A stretch of DNA of 64,000 nt from an uncultured Oscillospiraceae bacterium. GTDB taxonomy: Bacteria > Bacillota > Clostridia > Oscillospirales > Oscillospiraceae. The translations under genes and the position numbers were made by a program. This document shows positions 32,889 to 41,801 of this stretch, piece after piece (positions within the stretch are counted from its first letter, which is position 1; each line of letters starts with the position of its first letter). The notes beneath the pieces were generated by a model. That model was not told the origin of the DNA and ran no database searches. It saw only the letters and a program-made list of their open reading frames with translations. Location: positions 1-64,000 of the forward strand of contig CAKUHU010000001.1 of the NCBI GenBank assembly GCA_934659425.1. The letters run 5' to 3'.

Positions 32889-33695
32889 TTGGGAAAATTC
32901 GACGGCGTGCTCCTGGCCACCGATTTTGATGACACCTATTACACTGCCGATGGGACGGTTCCCCCCGCGAACCGGGCGGCAGTGGAGTATTTTAAATCCC
33001 AAGGGGGCCTGTTTACCGTTTCTACAGGGCGGGCCCACCGCACCTTTTTTCCCTTTTTGTCGCTGGCCCCTGTCAATGTGCCGGTGATCTTGTCCAATGG
33101 AGCCCAGCTTTTTGATTTTGCGGCAGGGCGGATGGTGCTGGAGACCACCATCCCCGCGGCGGTGGCCCGTGACTTGGAGACGCTGGCGGCCCATCATCCG
33201 TCCATCAGCGTGGAGGCCTACCACGGGGATGATGTCTATATTTGGAACCCCAACCGGTGGACCTGGTTCCATCTGGAAAAGGCGCGTATGGGGGCGGTGG
33301 AATGCTCCATAGCTGACATGCCCCAGCCCTGGGGGAAGGCCATCCTGCACCAGGACCATGGGTTGCTTGTGCCTGCCCAGGCCGAGATCTTGGCGCGCTG
33401 GGGAGACCGGTATGAGGCCATTTTCTCCAATCCCCACATGCTGGAACTCACCGCCAAGGGGAGCACCAAGGGGGGGATGGTGCTGGAACTGGCCCGGCGG
33501 CTGAAGGTGCGGAGAGAAAATATCTACTGCGTGGGAGACAATCAAAACGACATTCCCATGCTGCAGGTGTCCGCCATCCCGTTTGCGCCGGCCAACTGCG
33601 CCCGGGAGGTGCGGGAGTGGGGAGCCACCCTGCTTCCCTCCTGTGAGGAGGGGGCCATTGCGGCGCTGATCGAAATTTTGGACCGGAGATATTGA
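32889..33695 (+). CDS. HAD-superfamily Cof-type phosphatase
   Basis: Predicted 268-aa cytoplasmic phosphatase starting at TTG 32889 behind GGAGGAGGG. Catalytic motif I is ATDFDDTYY (residues 10-18, nucleophile Asp12), motif II VSTGR, then a C2-type cap, motif III lysine in ELTAKGSTKGGM and motif IV GDNQNDIPML. It follows thiT closely (45 bases) and may be TPP-controlled with it; a phosphomonoesterase role in thiamine metabolism is possible but not shown. Confidence 0.88.
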   Translation: MGKFDGVLLATDFDDTYYTADGTVPPANRAAVEYFKSQGGLFTVSTGRAHRTFFPFLSLAPVNVPVILSNGAQLFDFAAGRMVLETTIPAAVARDLETLAAHHPSISVEAYHGDDVYIWNPNRWTWFHLEKARMGAVECSIADMPQPWGKAILHQDHGLLVPAQAEILARWGDRYEAIFSNPHMLELTAKGSTKGGMVLELARRLKVRRENIYCVGDNQNDIPMLQVSAIPFAPANCAREVREWGATLLPSCEEGAIAALIEILDRRY

Positions 33696-33698
33696 GCG

Positions 33699-33735
33699 GC
33701 AGACTCTCCATCTGCAGATGGAGAGTCTGCTTTTG
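33699..33735 (+). terminator. Terminator after the HAD gene
   Basis: A 32-bp perfect palindrome from GCAGACTCTCCATCTG to its complement, followed by TTTTG. The absence of any loop bases means the hairpin turn must form within the palindrome centre. Confidence 0.82.
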
Positions 33736-33847
33736 AATTTGCGCGGCGGAAGATGGCGATGGGCCGCCTTGTCCGCAATAAAAATTTGCTATTTTTCCAG
33801 AATTTTGCTATAATTCGGAACAAGGAGTTTTTGCGGGAGGCGAGAGT

Positions 33848-34345
33848 ATGAATGTTACGCTCATTGGTATGCCTGGTTCAGGAAAGTCCACGGTAGGGGA
33901 ACTGCTGGCCCAGCGACTTGGATATGCCTTTTTGGACGTAGATCCGCTGATCGAGCAGCGGGAGGGTGCGCAGCTTCAGGCCGTGTTGGACCGGCTGGGC
34001 ACTGAGCGTTTTCTGGACACCGAGGCAGAGGTCATCGCCGCCCTGAACTGCGAAAATACCGTCATTGCGCCCGGAGGATCCGCCGTGCTGCGGGAGCTGG
34101 GGGCGCGGCATTTGAAAGAATTGGGGATCGTTGTCTATCTCAAGCTTCCCTGCGCGGCGATGGAGAAGCGGCTGGGGAACCTGGCTACCAGGGGAGTTAC
34201 GCTGGCGCCGGGTCAGACCCTCCAAGATCTCTACGACTACAGGGTCCCTTACTATGAAAAGTATGCCGATTTGACGGTGGATTCCGATCAGGCCTGTGTG
34301 GAGGACACGGTGGAGCTCATCATAACGGCACTGAGACAGTTGTAA
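33848..34345 (+). CDS. Shikimate-kinase-like P-loop kinase
   Basis: Predicted 165-aa nucleoside-monophosphate-kinase-fold protein. Walker A GMPGSGKST (residues 7-15), DVDPLIEQ (30-37) matching the shikimate-binding Asp, a GGS in place of the usual GGG at 76-78, and the lid region TRGVTLAPGQTLQDLY followed by RVPYYEKYAD with the adenine-side Arg. The conserved Arg of the 'FRxxE' motif is missing (here RFLDTE, 54-59). Annotated best as AroK-like; shikimate as substrate is less certain. No other aro gene is near. RBS GCGGGAGG upstream of ATG 33848. Confidence 0.78.
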   Translation: MNVTLIGMPGSGKSTVGELLAQRLGYAFLDVDPLIEQREGAQLQAVLDRLGTERFLDTEAEVIAALNCENTVIAPGGSAVLRELGARHLKELGIVVYLKLPCAAMEKRLGNLATRGVTLAPGQTLQDLYDYRVPYYEKYADLTVDSDQACVEDTVELIITALRQL

Positions 34346-34541
34346 ATTTTTTCAAATGAGGTATACTAAGAAATAGATAGTTTCACGGCCCGGACAGGGC
34401 GTGTTTGCGCCGCCTCCAGCGGAAGGAGGACGGCCCGGCAGCTGCCGCTATAAGTTTCCGCTCTCCCGCCAGGGACGCGCCATTTGAGGACGCGCCCTCA
34501 TTTTGACATGGGTGGGATATCTGAAAAAAGGACGTTCCAGC

Positions 34542-36374
34542 ATGACTTTCCAAGCATTGGGGCTCTGCCCCCCCATTCTTTCCGCACTTCGCAGCGTGGG
34601 ATACCAGACGCCGTCTCCCATTCAAGAAAAGGCGATCCCCCCCGCCTTGGCGGGCCGGGATGTGCTGGGCTGTGCCCAGACGGGGACGGGGAAGACCTGT
34701 GCCTTCGCTGCGCCCATCCTGCACCGGCTGAATGCCCACCCTGCCAAGGGCCGCCCTATCCGGGCACTGATCCTCACGCCGACCCGGGAGTTGGCTCTGC
34801 AGATCCAGGAGAGCTTTCAGGAGTACGGGAAAAATCTCTCGCTGCGCTCCGCGGTCATTTTCGGCGGGGTGGGGCAGCAGCCCCAGGTGGATCAGCTGAA
34901 GGCGGGGGTGGACATTTTGGTGGCCACGCCGGGCCGTCTGGAGGATCTGCACGACCAGGGATTCATCCATGTGGAGAAGCTGGAGATCTTTGTGCTGGAT
35001 GAGGCTGACCGGATGCTGGACATGGGCTTTATCCACGATGTGAAAAAAATCTTGACTTGGCTGCCCAAGAAAAAGCAAACGCTGTTCTTTTCCGCCACCA
35101 TGCCTCCGGAAGTACAGGGCTTGGTGGATTCCCTGCTGGTAGACCCTGTGAAGGTGGCGGTGGACCCGGTGTCCTCTCCGGTGGAAGTGATCGATCAGAA
35201 GCTCTACTATGTGGACCGGGGCAACAAATCCAAACTGCTGGCGGCCCTGATCCGGGAGCCGGGGGTGAAGAATGCCCTGGTGTTTACTCGTACCAAGCAT
35301 GGGGCGAACAAGGTGGCCGGCGACCTTCAGAAGGTGGGTATCTCCTCGGCGGCCATCCACGGCAACAAGAGCCAGACCGCCAGACAGCAAGCACTGACCG
35401 ACTTTAAGGCCGGACGGGTAAAGGCTCTGGTGGCCACGGATATTGCCGCCCGGGGGCTGGACATTGAGGAGCTGTCCCATGTGTTCAATTATAACCTGCC
35501 TGATGTGCCGGAGACCTATGTCCACCGCATTGGGCGGACAGGACGGGCGGGACATGGGGGCACCGCCGTGTCCTTTTGCGAGTTTGGAGAGAAGGAACTG
35601 CTGGTCCCCATTGAAAAGCTGCTGAAAAAGCCCATCCCCGTGGTGACTGGCCACCCCTGGCCCATGGAGGTCTTTGAGGCCCCGAAGCGGGACAAACACG
35701 GAAAGATCGTCAACGCCGATGACGCTGAGGCCCGGCAGGCCGCCCGGGAACGGAAGCGGCAGCGGGATGAGGGCAGGAAGACGGCGGAGGAGAAGAAGGC
35801 GGAAAAGCCGGCGCAGAAGCGGACCCAGGGCGAGCGGGCGGAGGCCGCGCAGAAGCCCGCCAAACCCAAGCAGGAGGCGGCGCAGTCGCCTGTGGCTGGA
35901 AAGCGGAAGGCGGCGGGGTACCGGCCCAGCCGGACTTTGGAGGAGGCCCTCTCCGCCATGGAGCCCAACTGGACCGCTGCTGAGCGGAAGGCTCAAAAGC
36001 AGGTGGAGTATTACCGGGACCCTCTGGCGGGGGAGAAGGTCATGGATGCCACAGCCCGGCTGCTGGCGCCCCGAAAGCCCATATATGCCGCTCCCAAGCC
36101 CAAGGCGGAGGAGGCCGCCAAGCCCAACTCCAAGGAGAGAAGGAAAAAACGGCCGTCCCAGGCCGCTTCCCAGGGTGGCCAGGAGGCAGGGCGCAGGACG
36201 GTGCCCCAGCCCCAGCAGCCGCCCCGCCAAGAGACACCGAAAAAGGAGCACAAACGGCGAAAAGGCGGGGGAGGGCGGCCTATGGAGGTCACCCTGCGGC
36301 TCGGAGAGCAGAAGGACTCCACCGAGCAGAAGAGCTTGATGAAGCCGTATTATTTTAACCCCAACGAGGATTGA
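34542..36374 (+). CDS. DEAD-box RNA helicase (RhlE/CshA type) with long basic tail
   Basis: Predicted 610-aa ATP-dependent RNA helicase. Q motif [13 protein letters not shown] near 23-35, motif [22 protein letters not shown] near 157, [12 protein letters not shown] and [10 protein letters not shown]. From about residue 380 a low-complexity tail rich in Lys, Arg, Ala, Glu and Pro ([15 protein letters not shown]) follows, with a conserved end [20 protein letters not shown]. The ATG 34542 has AAAGGA upstream; ATG 34503 is possible. The 196-base gap after aroK includes TATACT (near 34363) and could form a structured 5' leader, as cold-shock helicases often have. Confidence 0.92.
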   Translation: MTFQALGLCPPILSALRSVGYQTPSPIQEKAIPPALAGRDVLGCAQTGTGKTCAFAAPILHRLNAHPAKGRPIRALILTPTRELALQIQESFQEYGKNLSLRSAVIFGGVGQQPQVDQLKAGVDILVATPGRLEDLHDQGFIHVEKLEIFVLDEADRMLDMGFIHDVKKILTWLPKKKQTLFFSATMPPEVQGLVDSLLVDPVKVAVDPVSSPVEVIDQKLYYVDRGNKSKLLAALIREPGVKNALVFTRTKHGANKVAGDLQKVGISSAAIHGNKSQTARQQALTDFKAGRVKALVATDIAARGLDIEELSHVFNYNLPDVPETYVHRIGRTGRAGHGGTAVSFCEFGEKELLVPIEKLLKKPIPVVTGHPWPMEVFEAPKRDKHGKIVNADDAEARQAARERKRQRDEGRKTAEEKKAEKPAQKRTQGERAEAAQKPAKPKQEAAQSPVAGKRKAAGYRPSRTLEEALSAMEPNWTAAERKAQKQVEYYRDPLAGEKVMDATARLLAPRKPIYAAPKPKAEEAAKPNSKERRKKRPSQAASQGGQEAGRRTVPQPQQPPRQETPKKEHKRRKGGGGRPMEVTLRLGEQKDSTEQKSLMKPYYFNPNED

Positions 36375-36494
36375 GGAAAACTTGTTTTGTCCTTTGAAGG
36401 GGAGATGCCCTGGCTGCATGGGGAGGCTCCAGACTTTCAAGGGACAGCGGATCCTCGGGATCGCTGGATACAAGAGGATGTAAGGCAACAAATC

Positions 36495-36537
36495 AGTGCC
36501 GCTCTTTTCAAAAGAAAAGAGCGGCACCTTCTGTTTT
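36495..36537 (+). terminator. Terminator between the helicase and the P-type ATPase
   Basis: GTGCCGCTCTTTT, 6-base loop CAAAAG-type turn, AAAAGAGCGGCAC, then CTTCTGTTTT. Convergent genes flank it. The 120 bases between the helicase stop and this hairpin hold no feature I recognise. Confidence 0.85.
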
Positions 36538-36542
36538 GATTC

Positions 36543-39173
36543 TTAGACGGACGTCCCTGCGGCGTTTTTTTCTGCCGCCGGAGCAGGAGAACGCCTCCGG
36601 CGCCCCTGGGCCTTGGCCGCCTCACAGACCACTACCGGGGTGACGGCCAACAGCAGCACCACAATCCACTCCCGCATATCCATGGAGGTGGTCTGGAACA
36701 CGGCTTGGAGGGGCGGCAGACACAGGACGGCCAGCTGCATCCCCAGCCCCACCAGAAAGGCCTTGTTCATGGCGGGGTTGCTGAAAATGCCGATGTGGAG
36801 CAGGGAGTGGTACTCGCTGCGGACATCGAAGGCGTGGAAGAGCTGGCACAAGGTCAGCGTGGCAAAGGCCATGGTGTTGGCTACCGCGCTGGCCTCCCCA
36901 GGATCGGAGAGGACGTATTCGCCCAGCCAATAGGCCCCTAAGGTGAGAAGGCCCACCATGGCCCCCTGCCAGGCCAGCCGCAGGGAGAAGGCCCGGGTGA
37001 AGAGGCTCTCCCGGGCATCCCGGGGCCTGCGCTCCATGACACCTTCCTCCACAGGCTCCACGCCCAAGGCCAGGGCGGGCAGGGCGTCGGTGACCAGGTT
37101 GAGCCATAGCAGCTGAACCGGCACCAACGGCATCTGATGGAACCCCAGGACGGTGGCGAGGAAAATGGTCAATATCTCTCCGATGTTGCAGGAGAGTAAG
37201 TAGTGGATGGCCTTTCGGATGTTGGCATAGATGCCCCGCCCTTCGGCCACGGCAGAGACGATGGTGGCAAAGTTGTCATCGGTGAGGATCATGTCGGCGG
37301 CCTCTTTGGCCACATCGGTGCCTGTCTGCCCCATGGCGCAGCCGATGTGGGCGGCCTTTAGGGCGGGGGCGTCGTTGACACCATCCCCGGTCATGGCCAC
37401 CACCTGTCCTTTTTTCCGCCAGGCGTTGACGATGCGGGTCTTGTGCTCAGGGGACACCCGGGCATAGACGGCAAACTGGTCCACATCGTTTTCCAGGGTC
37501 TCCTGGGGCATAAAGTCCAGATCGGCGCCGGTAATGGCCAGGTCTCCGGGGCCATAAATGCCCAGCTCCTTGGCCACTGCCACGGCGGTGAGCTTGTGGT
37601 CTCCGGTGATCATCACCGGCTTGATGCCCGCTGCCCGGCATCTGGCCACGGCTTCCTTTGCCTCTATCCTGGGAGGGTCCATAATCCCCACCAGCCCCAA
37701 AAAGGTCAGCTCCCGCTCCAGCGTCTCGGGGGTCAGGGATTTTGGATATTGGGCCAGGTCCCGGCAGGCAACGCCCAGCACTCGCAGGGCGTTGGCCGCC
37801 ATGGCGTCATTGGCCCACAGTGCGATCTGCCGCTGAGAGGAGCTGATTTGGCATTTAGCCAGCAGTACGTCGGGAGCCCCTTTTACACACACCCGCCAAC
37901 TGCCGTTCGGAAGGGCATGGATGGTGGACATGAGCTTTCGGCCGGAATCAAAGGGGATCTCTCCCCGGCGGGGGTTCTCCTGTTCCAGTTGGTCTTTCCG
38001 CAGCCCGTCCCGATAGGCGGCCTCCAGCAGGGCGGCCTCTGTGGGGTCACCTTGTAGCTTGCCGCCGTCCCATACGGCATCGCAGCACAAAGCGGCTGCG
38101 GCCAGCACCGCCCGCCGGTTTCCGCCCGTGGGGGTCCACACCTGCCGCACGGTCATCTTGTTTTGGGTGAGGGTCCCCGTCTTATCTGAGCAGATGACCC
38201 CGGCGCAGCCCAAGGTTTCCACAGCGGGGAGCTTTTTGACGATGGCGCCCCGCTTGGCCATCCGCTGGACCCCCAGGGCCAGCACGATGGTGACGACAGC
38301 GGGCAGTCCCTCCGGAATGGCGGCCACCGCCAGGGAGACGGCGGTCATAAACATATCCAAGATCCCCCGGCCCTGGATGAGCCCCACTCCGAACATGACG
38401 GCGCACACGCACAGGCACACAAAGGACAGGGTTTTGGAGATCTCCCCCATTTTCCGCTGGAGAGGAGTCTCGGCCTCCTCCTGGTCCAGAAGAAGGCCGG
38501 CTACCTTGCCCACCTCACTGTCCATGCCGGTGGAGGTGATGACAGCCAGGGCCCGTCCAGCGGTGATGACCGTGGACCCGATGACCATATTCGTCCGGTC
38601 GCCCAGGCCGGTCTCAGCCGGCAGGCCCTCTCCCACGGCTTTGTCCACAGGGGTGGATTCTCCGGTCATGGCACTCTCGTCGGCCTTCAAGCCCGCGCTC
38701 TCCAAAAGCCGGGCATCGGCGGGCACCATATCCCCTGCCTCCAGCCGGATCAGATCACCGGGCACCACCTGGGCAGCCTCGATCCGGATTTCCCGGCCAT
38801 CCCGGATTACCCGGGCCTGGGGAGCGGACATCCGCTGAAGGGATTCCAGAGCCCTCTGTGCGTTGTTTTCCTGGGAGATGGAGATGACAGCGTTGACCAT
38901 CACGATGAGCAGAATGATGATCCCGTCCAGCCAGTCGACGCCGTCGCTGGACAAAAGAGACAGCCCTGCCGCAGCTAAGAGCACCAAGATCATGGGATCC
39001 TTCAGCTGGTCCAGGAGACGGGCGGCCATACTCCGGGGCGGCTTGCCCGTCAGCTGGTTTTTTCCGTGTCGCCCAAGTCTTCGCTGGGCCTCCGCCTCAG
39101 AAAGCCCCTGGTGCCGGTCACTTTCCAGATCGGACAGGGTTTCCCCTAAACTCTTGCTGTACCATACGCTCAT
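36543..39173 (-). CDS. Calcium-translocating P-type ATPase (type IIA/IIB-like)
   Basis: Predicted 876-aa membrane pump. N-terminal cation ATPase domain, about ten transmembrane segments, PEGLPAVVT in M4, phosphorylation motif SDKTGTLT with Asp330, TGDHKLTAVAVAKELGI, MTGDGVNDAPALKAA, and M6 LLWLNLVTDALPALALG, which has the Asn and Asp of SERCA-type calcium sites. That makes Ca2+ (or Mn2+) export most likely. Start ATG 39173 follows AAAGGA; ATG 39200 is open but lacks an RBS. Minus strand, ending 6 bases before a shared terminator. Confidence 0.92.
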   Translation of the reverse strand: MSVWYSKSLGETLSDLESDRHQGLSEAEAQRRLGRHGKNQLTGKPPRSMAARLLDQLKDPMILVLLAAAGLSLLSSDGVDWLDGIIILLIVMVNAVISISQENNAQRALESLQRMSAPQARVIRDGREIRIEAAQVVPGDLIRLEAGDMVPADARLLESAGLKADESAMTGESTPVDKAVGEGLPAETGLGDRTNMVIGSTVITAGRALAVITSTGMDSEVGKVAGLLLDQEEAETPLQRKMGEISKTLSFVCLCVCAVMFGVGLIQGRGILDMFMTAVSLAVAAIPEGLPAVVTIVLALGVQRMAKRGAIVKKLPAVETLGCAGVICSDKTGTLTQNKMTVRQVWTPTGGNRRAVLAAAALCCDAVWDGGKLQGDPTEAALLEAAYRDGLRKDQLEQENPRRGEIPFDSGRKLMSTIHALPNGSWRVCVKGAPDVLLAKCQISSSQRQIALWANDAMAANALRVLGVACRDLAQYPKSLTPETLERELTFLGLVGIMDPPRIEAKEAVARCRAAGIKPVMITGDHKLTAVAVAKELGIYGPGDLAITGADLDFMPQETLENDVDQFAVYARVSPEHKTRIVNAWRKKGQVVAMTGDGVNDAPALKAAHIGCAMGQTGTDVAKEAADMILTDDNFATIVSAVAEGRGIYANIRKAIHYLLSCNIGEILTIFLATVLGFHQMPLVPVQLLWLNLVTDALPALALGVEPVEEGVMERRPRDARESLFTRAFSLRLAWQGAMVGLLTLGAYWLGEYVLSDPGEASAVANTMAFATLTLCQLFHAFDVRSEYHSLLHIGIFSNPAMNKAFLVGLGMQLAVLCLPPLQAVFQTTSMDMREWIVVLLLAVTPVVVCEAAKAQGRRRRSPAPAAEKNAAGTSV

Positions 39174-39236
39174 AGGTTTCCAGTCCTTTCTTTTCCACAT
39201 TCTGGTAAACCTATGATAGCCGTCTAACTTGTCCGA

Positions 39237-39932
39237 TTACAAGGGAATCATGGCGGCCTGGGCCAACATTCGGAGGAAGTCTCCGTTGGTGGGGCGGCTA
39301 TTGTCCTGGGTGAGACCAATAAGCTCTTGATAGATGGGGCTTTGCTCGGCGTCAAGCTTCCGGATGAGCCGTTCGATATTTTTGGCCACGCAGGTCCACT
39401 CCACCTGATTTTCTGAGGCGACCTGGATATATGCCTCTTTCAGTAGCTCACACTTGCGCTCTCCCAACAATCCGGCGCACCGTGCCGCTTGGCGGAAGCC
39501 GGCCCATTTGGGAGGAGCGTTCATCTCCTGGAGCAGGTTTTCACACAGGCGGGTCAGCCCGCCGGCAAAAAATCGGATCCTGCGGATAACTTCACCCAAC
39601 TCCACGGGTTTGAGCAGGACAAAGGTGGCCCCCGCCGCCAAGGCGGCATCGGTGACCCGGTTGTCGCTGGCCCCGGTGATAACGATCACCCGGGCCGGCC
39701 CTTTTTTGCTCCGGTACCGCTGCAGCAGCTCCAGTCCACTGATCCCCGGCAGAACCAGATCCAGCAGGATCACGTCAGGCCGGTCCGACCAGGCACGTGC
39801 TAAGCCCTCCAAGCCGTCAGAAGCGGTGGTCACGATCATATCATCAGCCGTCTCCAGCATCCATTTTACAAGCTGGAGCTGGGTGGGAACATCTTCTACC
39901 AGCAGGACCCGAATGGGACGGATCTCACTCAT
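39237..39932 (-). CDS. Spo0A-like response regulator
   Basis: Predicted 231-aa two-domain regulator. Receiver domain with acidic pocket VEDVP, phospho-acceptor Asp58 (VILLDLVLPGISG), Thr86 and Lys108 (LLKPVE). The C-terminal half resembles the Spo0A DNA-binding domain: AAYIQVA-like helix EAYIQVASENQVEWTCV, KNIERLIRKLD and the ending RPTNGDFLRMLAQA. The recognition helix region is divergent from Spo0A of Bacillus. It overlaps an XRE gene upstream by 8 bases. I infer a Spo0A paralogue; the true spo0A is likely elsewhere. Confidence 0.82.
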   Translation of the reverse strand: MSEIRPIRVLLVEDVPTQLQLVKWMLETADDMIVTTASDGLEGLARAWSDRPDVILLDLVLPGISGLELLQRYRSKKGPARVIVITGASDNRVTDAALAAGATFVLLKPVELGEVIRRIRFFAGGLTRLCENLLQEMNAPPKWAGFRQAARCAGLLGERKCELLKEAYIQVASENQVEWTCVAKNIERLIRKLDAEQSPIYQELIGLTQDNSRPTNGDFLRMLAQAAMIPL

Positions 39933-40284
39933 TTTCCGGAGATACCTGGTCTAAAATGTTCCGCAGGTTGATAATCGCCAGGGAAAGGATATCCCGGTCG
40001 ACCATGCTGAGATGGCCCATGAATTCTGCGGCCAATGCGGACCTTTCGTTGAGCGGGTCCCTGCCAAACAGGAGAAAATCACTGGAGACATCCAGCGCCT
40101 TGGCCAGTTTTCCGAACTTTACCATTGTCATGCTCTGTTCTCCTTTCTCCACCTGGGAAAGAAATTGTACAGAGGTATCTGCCGCCTCTGCCAATTTTTC
40201 CATAGTCAATCCCCTGCTCTTTCGGGCAGTGCGGATCCTCTGGCCGATGGCGGTCAATTCTGGATCTTGCTTTTTCTTAGCCAT
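39925..40284 (-). CDS. XRE-family regulator paired with the Spo0A-like gene
   Basis: Predicted 119-aa protein with HTH at about 14-68 (IGQRIRTARKSRGLTMEKLA, TSVQFLSQVEKGEQSM, FGKLAKALDVSSDFLL) and a 50-residue helical tail. ATG 40284 follows GAGGGG; the frame is open 24 codons upstream but without RBS. The stop overlaps the next gene's start. Its overall layout resembles the XRE protein at 29293-29601. Confidence 0.85.
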   Translation of the reverse strand: MAKKKQDPELTAIGQRIRTARKSRGLTMEKLAEAADTSVQFLSQVEKGEQSMTMVKFGKLAKALDVSSDFLLFGRDPLNERSALAAEFMGHLSMVDRDILSLAIINLRNILDQVSPENE

Positions 40285-40301
40285 GCTGATCCCCCTCATA
40301 C

Positions 40302-40317
40302 CTATCTGAAATGATAG
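40302..40317 (-). promoter_or_regulatory. Candidate operator in front of the XRE gene
   Basis: Imperfect palindrome CTATCTGAAATGATAG, 18 bases from the XRE start, of the size bound by XRE dimers. A TTGTCA box (minus strand) lies just upstream. Inference from position and symmetry only. Confidence 0.4.
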
Positions 40318-40393
40318 ATATAGCTTGACAAAATTATTGTGGAGTGGAATCAGCAATAATATGAAACAACATCAATGATAATGATAAAATCGC

Positions 40394-40432
40394 AAAAAAG
40401 TCGGCGGAGCACCAAGTGCCTCGCCGACTTTT
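40394..40432 (-). terminator. Terminator of the PrsA-like gene
   Basis: On the minus strand GTCGGCGA... pairs with ...CGCCGAC, with a T-run in the direction of transcription. Confidence 0.75.
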
Positions 40433-40451
40433 CTGTGGAAATAATTGAAAT

Positions 40452-41633
40452 TTATGGCTCCGGTGACGAACTGTCCTGGGGAGTTTCCGCTGGGGATTCT
40501 TCTGGAACTTCACTTGCCTGTGCCTCCCGAGCGGCGGAACGGGCACTTAAAATATCCCGGAACTGTTCATAGAATGTCTTGGGATCCAGGTTATCATAAG
40601 CCTTGGTGGTTTTTACCTCCGCCTCGTCCAACCACTGGAGGGTAATTTGATTGTACTTGTAATCGGCATCACAATCCGCTTCTGCCTGCGTCCGGTCCAC
40701 TTCGGTGCGCAGAATGATGTGATAGCCGTAGTCAGTTTGGATGGGCTGGCTGATCTGTCCTATTTCCAGCGCCAGGGCCCCCTCCTCAAATTCAGAGACC
40801 ATCTGGTTGGGGTAGATATAGGTATAGCCTTCTGGATAATAGAGGTTCCCGCTGCTGTCGCGGCTATCCTCACTGTATTCGTTCATCAGCTCATCAAACA
40901 AAGCCTCGCTGTCCCCGCTTTGGGCCAGCTGGTCGCGGAGATCCTGGACAAGCTGGGCAGCCTGTGCCCGCTCCTCATCGGAGTACTCTTCATAAGATTT
41001 GCCATCTTCGCTGATATGCCGGGTGGCGATGAGAATATGCTTGGCAGCGTAAATGCCGTTTTCCTCCAGATAGGTGTCCACATCGTCAGCGGTGACGGTA
41101 AGGGCACCGCTTTCCTCTAATTTTTCCCGGACGCCCTGGTTCAAGTAGTATACCCGGTTCAGATGGAGAAAGCCCTCCCGGCTGATGCACATCTGGTCCA
41201 GCCGGACCTGGAAGGCCTCTTCGCCGCCGACGCTTTCAATGGCCTGATCCATGGTGGCGATGATCTCGTCCTCCTGCTCCTGGGTCAGGACCACGCCCAT
41301 CTCTTGGGCCTTGTTTTCCATGACCCGCCAGAGTTTAGCAGTTTCCAAGGCATCGGCTTTCACCTGATCGGAGGCGGAGATGCCGTCCTCATTCACTGCT
41401 TCCCAGTCTTCATCGTTTTGAAGTTCCCCGTAGTAAAGGCGTTGGCTGGAGATGGCGTTGACCAGCCAGAACAAATACGCCTCCGCTGTGATCCCCTGGC
41501 CGTCTACGGTGATGATCTCCTTGTCCCGGGAAATATTGGCCGACAGATAGGCTATGTCATCCGGATCGCCGGTACTGCATCCGGCCAGCAGTGTCAGTGC
41601 CAGAGCCCCGGCGGCCAGCTGAACTTTTTTCAT
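40452..41633 (-). CDS. PrsA-like lipoprotein foldase (peptidyl-prolyl isomerase)
   Basis: Predicted 393-aa membrane-anchored extracytoplasmic foldase. Lipoprotein signal MKKVQLAAGALALTLLAGC with lipobox LAGC (Cys19). SurA-type chaperone helices (about 40-190) are followed by a parvulin domain (about 205-330; AAKHILIATRHIS, QPIQTDYGYHIIL). A Ser/Pro/Glu-rich tail ends it. RBS AAGGAGG precedes ATG 41633; a longer 13-residue start has none. Assists folding of exported proteins, perhaps including the SLH proteins of this window. Confidence 0.88.
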   Translation of the reverse strand: MKKVQLAAGALALTLLAGCSTGDPDDIAYLSANISRDKEIITVDGQGITAEAYLFWLVNAISSQRLYYGELQNDEDWEAVNEDGISASDQVKADALETAKLWRVMENKAQEMGVVLTQEQEDEIIATMDQAIESVGGEEAFQVRLDQMCISREGFLHLNRVYYLNQGVREKLEESGALTVTADDVDTYLEENGIYAAKHILIATRHISEDGKSYEEYSDEERAQAAQLVQDLRDQLAQSGDSEALFDELMNEYSEDSRDSSGNLYYPEGYTYIYPNQMVSEFEEGALALEIGQISQPIQTDYGYHIILRTEVDRTQAEADCDADYKYNQITLQWLDEAEVKTTKAYDNLDPKTFYEQFRDILSARSAAREAQASEVPEESPAETPQDSSSPEP

Positions 41634-41751
41634 AGAAAGTTCCTCCTTGGATATTGGTATCATGGTGGACATTGTATCACTAATTTTTTGTCAAAACAAT
41701 GAAAATCAGCCGTAGTTTTCAAAAAGTTTCCAAACTCTTCTCTTTGGGGAT

Positions 41752-41792
41752 GAAAAAACGGCAGCGCGGATTTCTCCACGCCGCCGTTTTTA
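41752..41792 (-). terminator. Terminator of the thiolase gene
   Basis: AAAAACGGC/GCCGTTTTT stem with GCG-rich interior and T-run on the minus strand (ATTTTTTC). Confidence 0.75.
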
Positions 41793-41801
41793 AAGGCTAT
41801 C

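Noticed and set aside
34440..34500. Direct repeat GGACGCGCC before the helicase
   Set aside because: Only two short copies in GC-rich leader; likely chance.
34383..36527. A 714-codon open frame on the minus strand
   Set aside because: It is antisense to the DEAD-box helicase; its composition follows from the helicase codon bias, and it has no recognisable domains or RBS.
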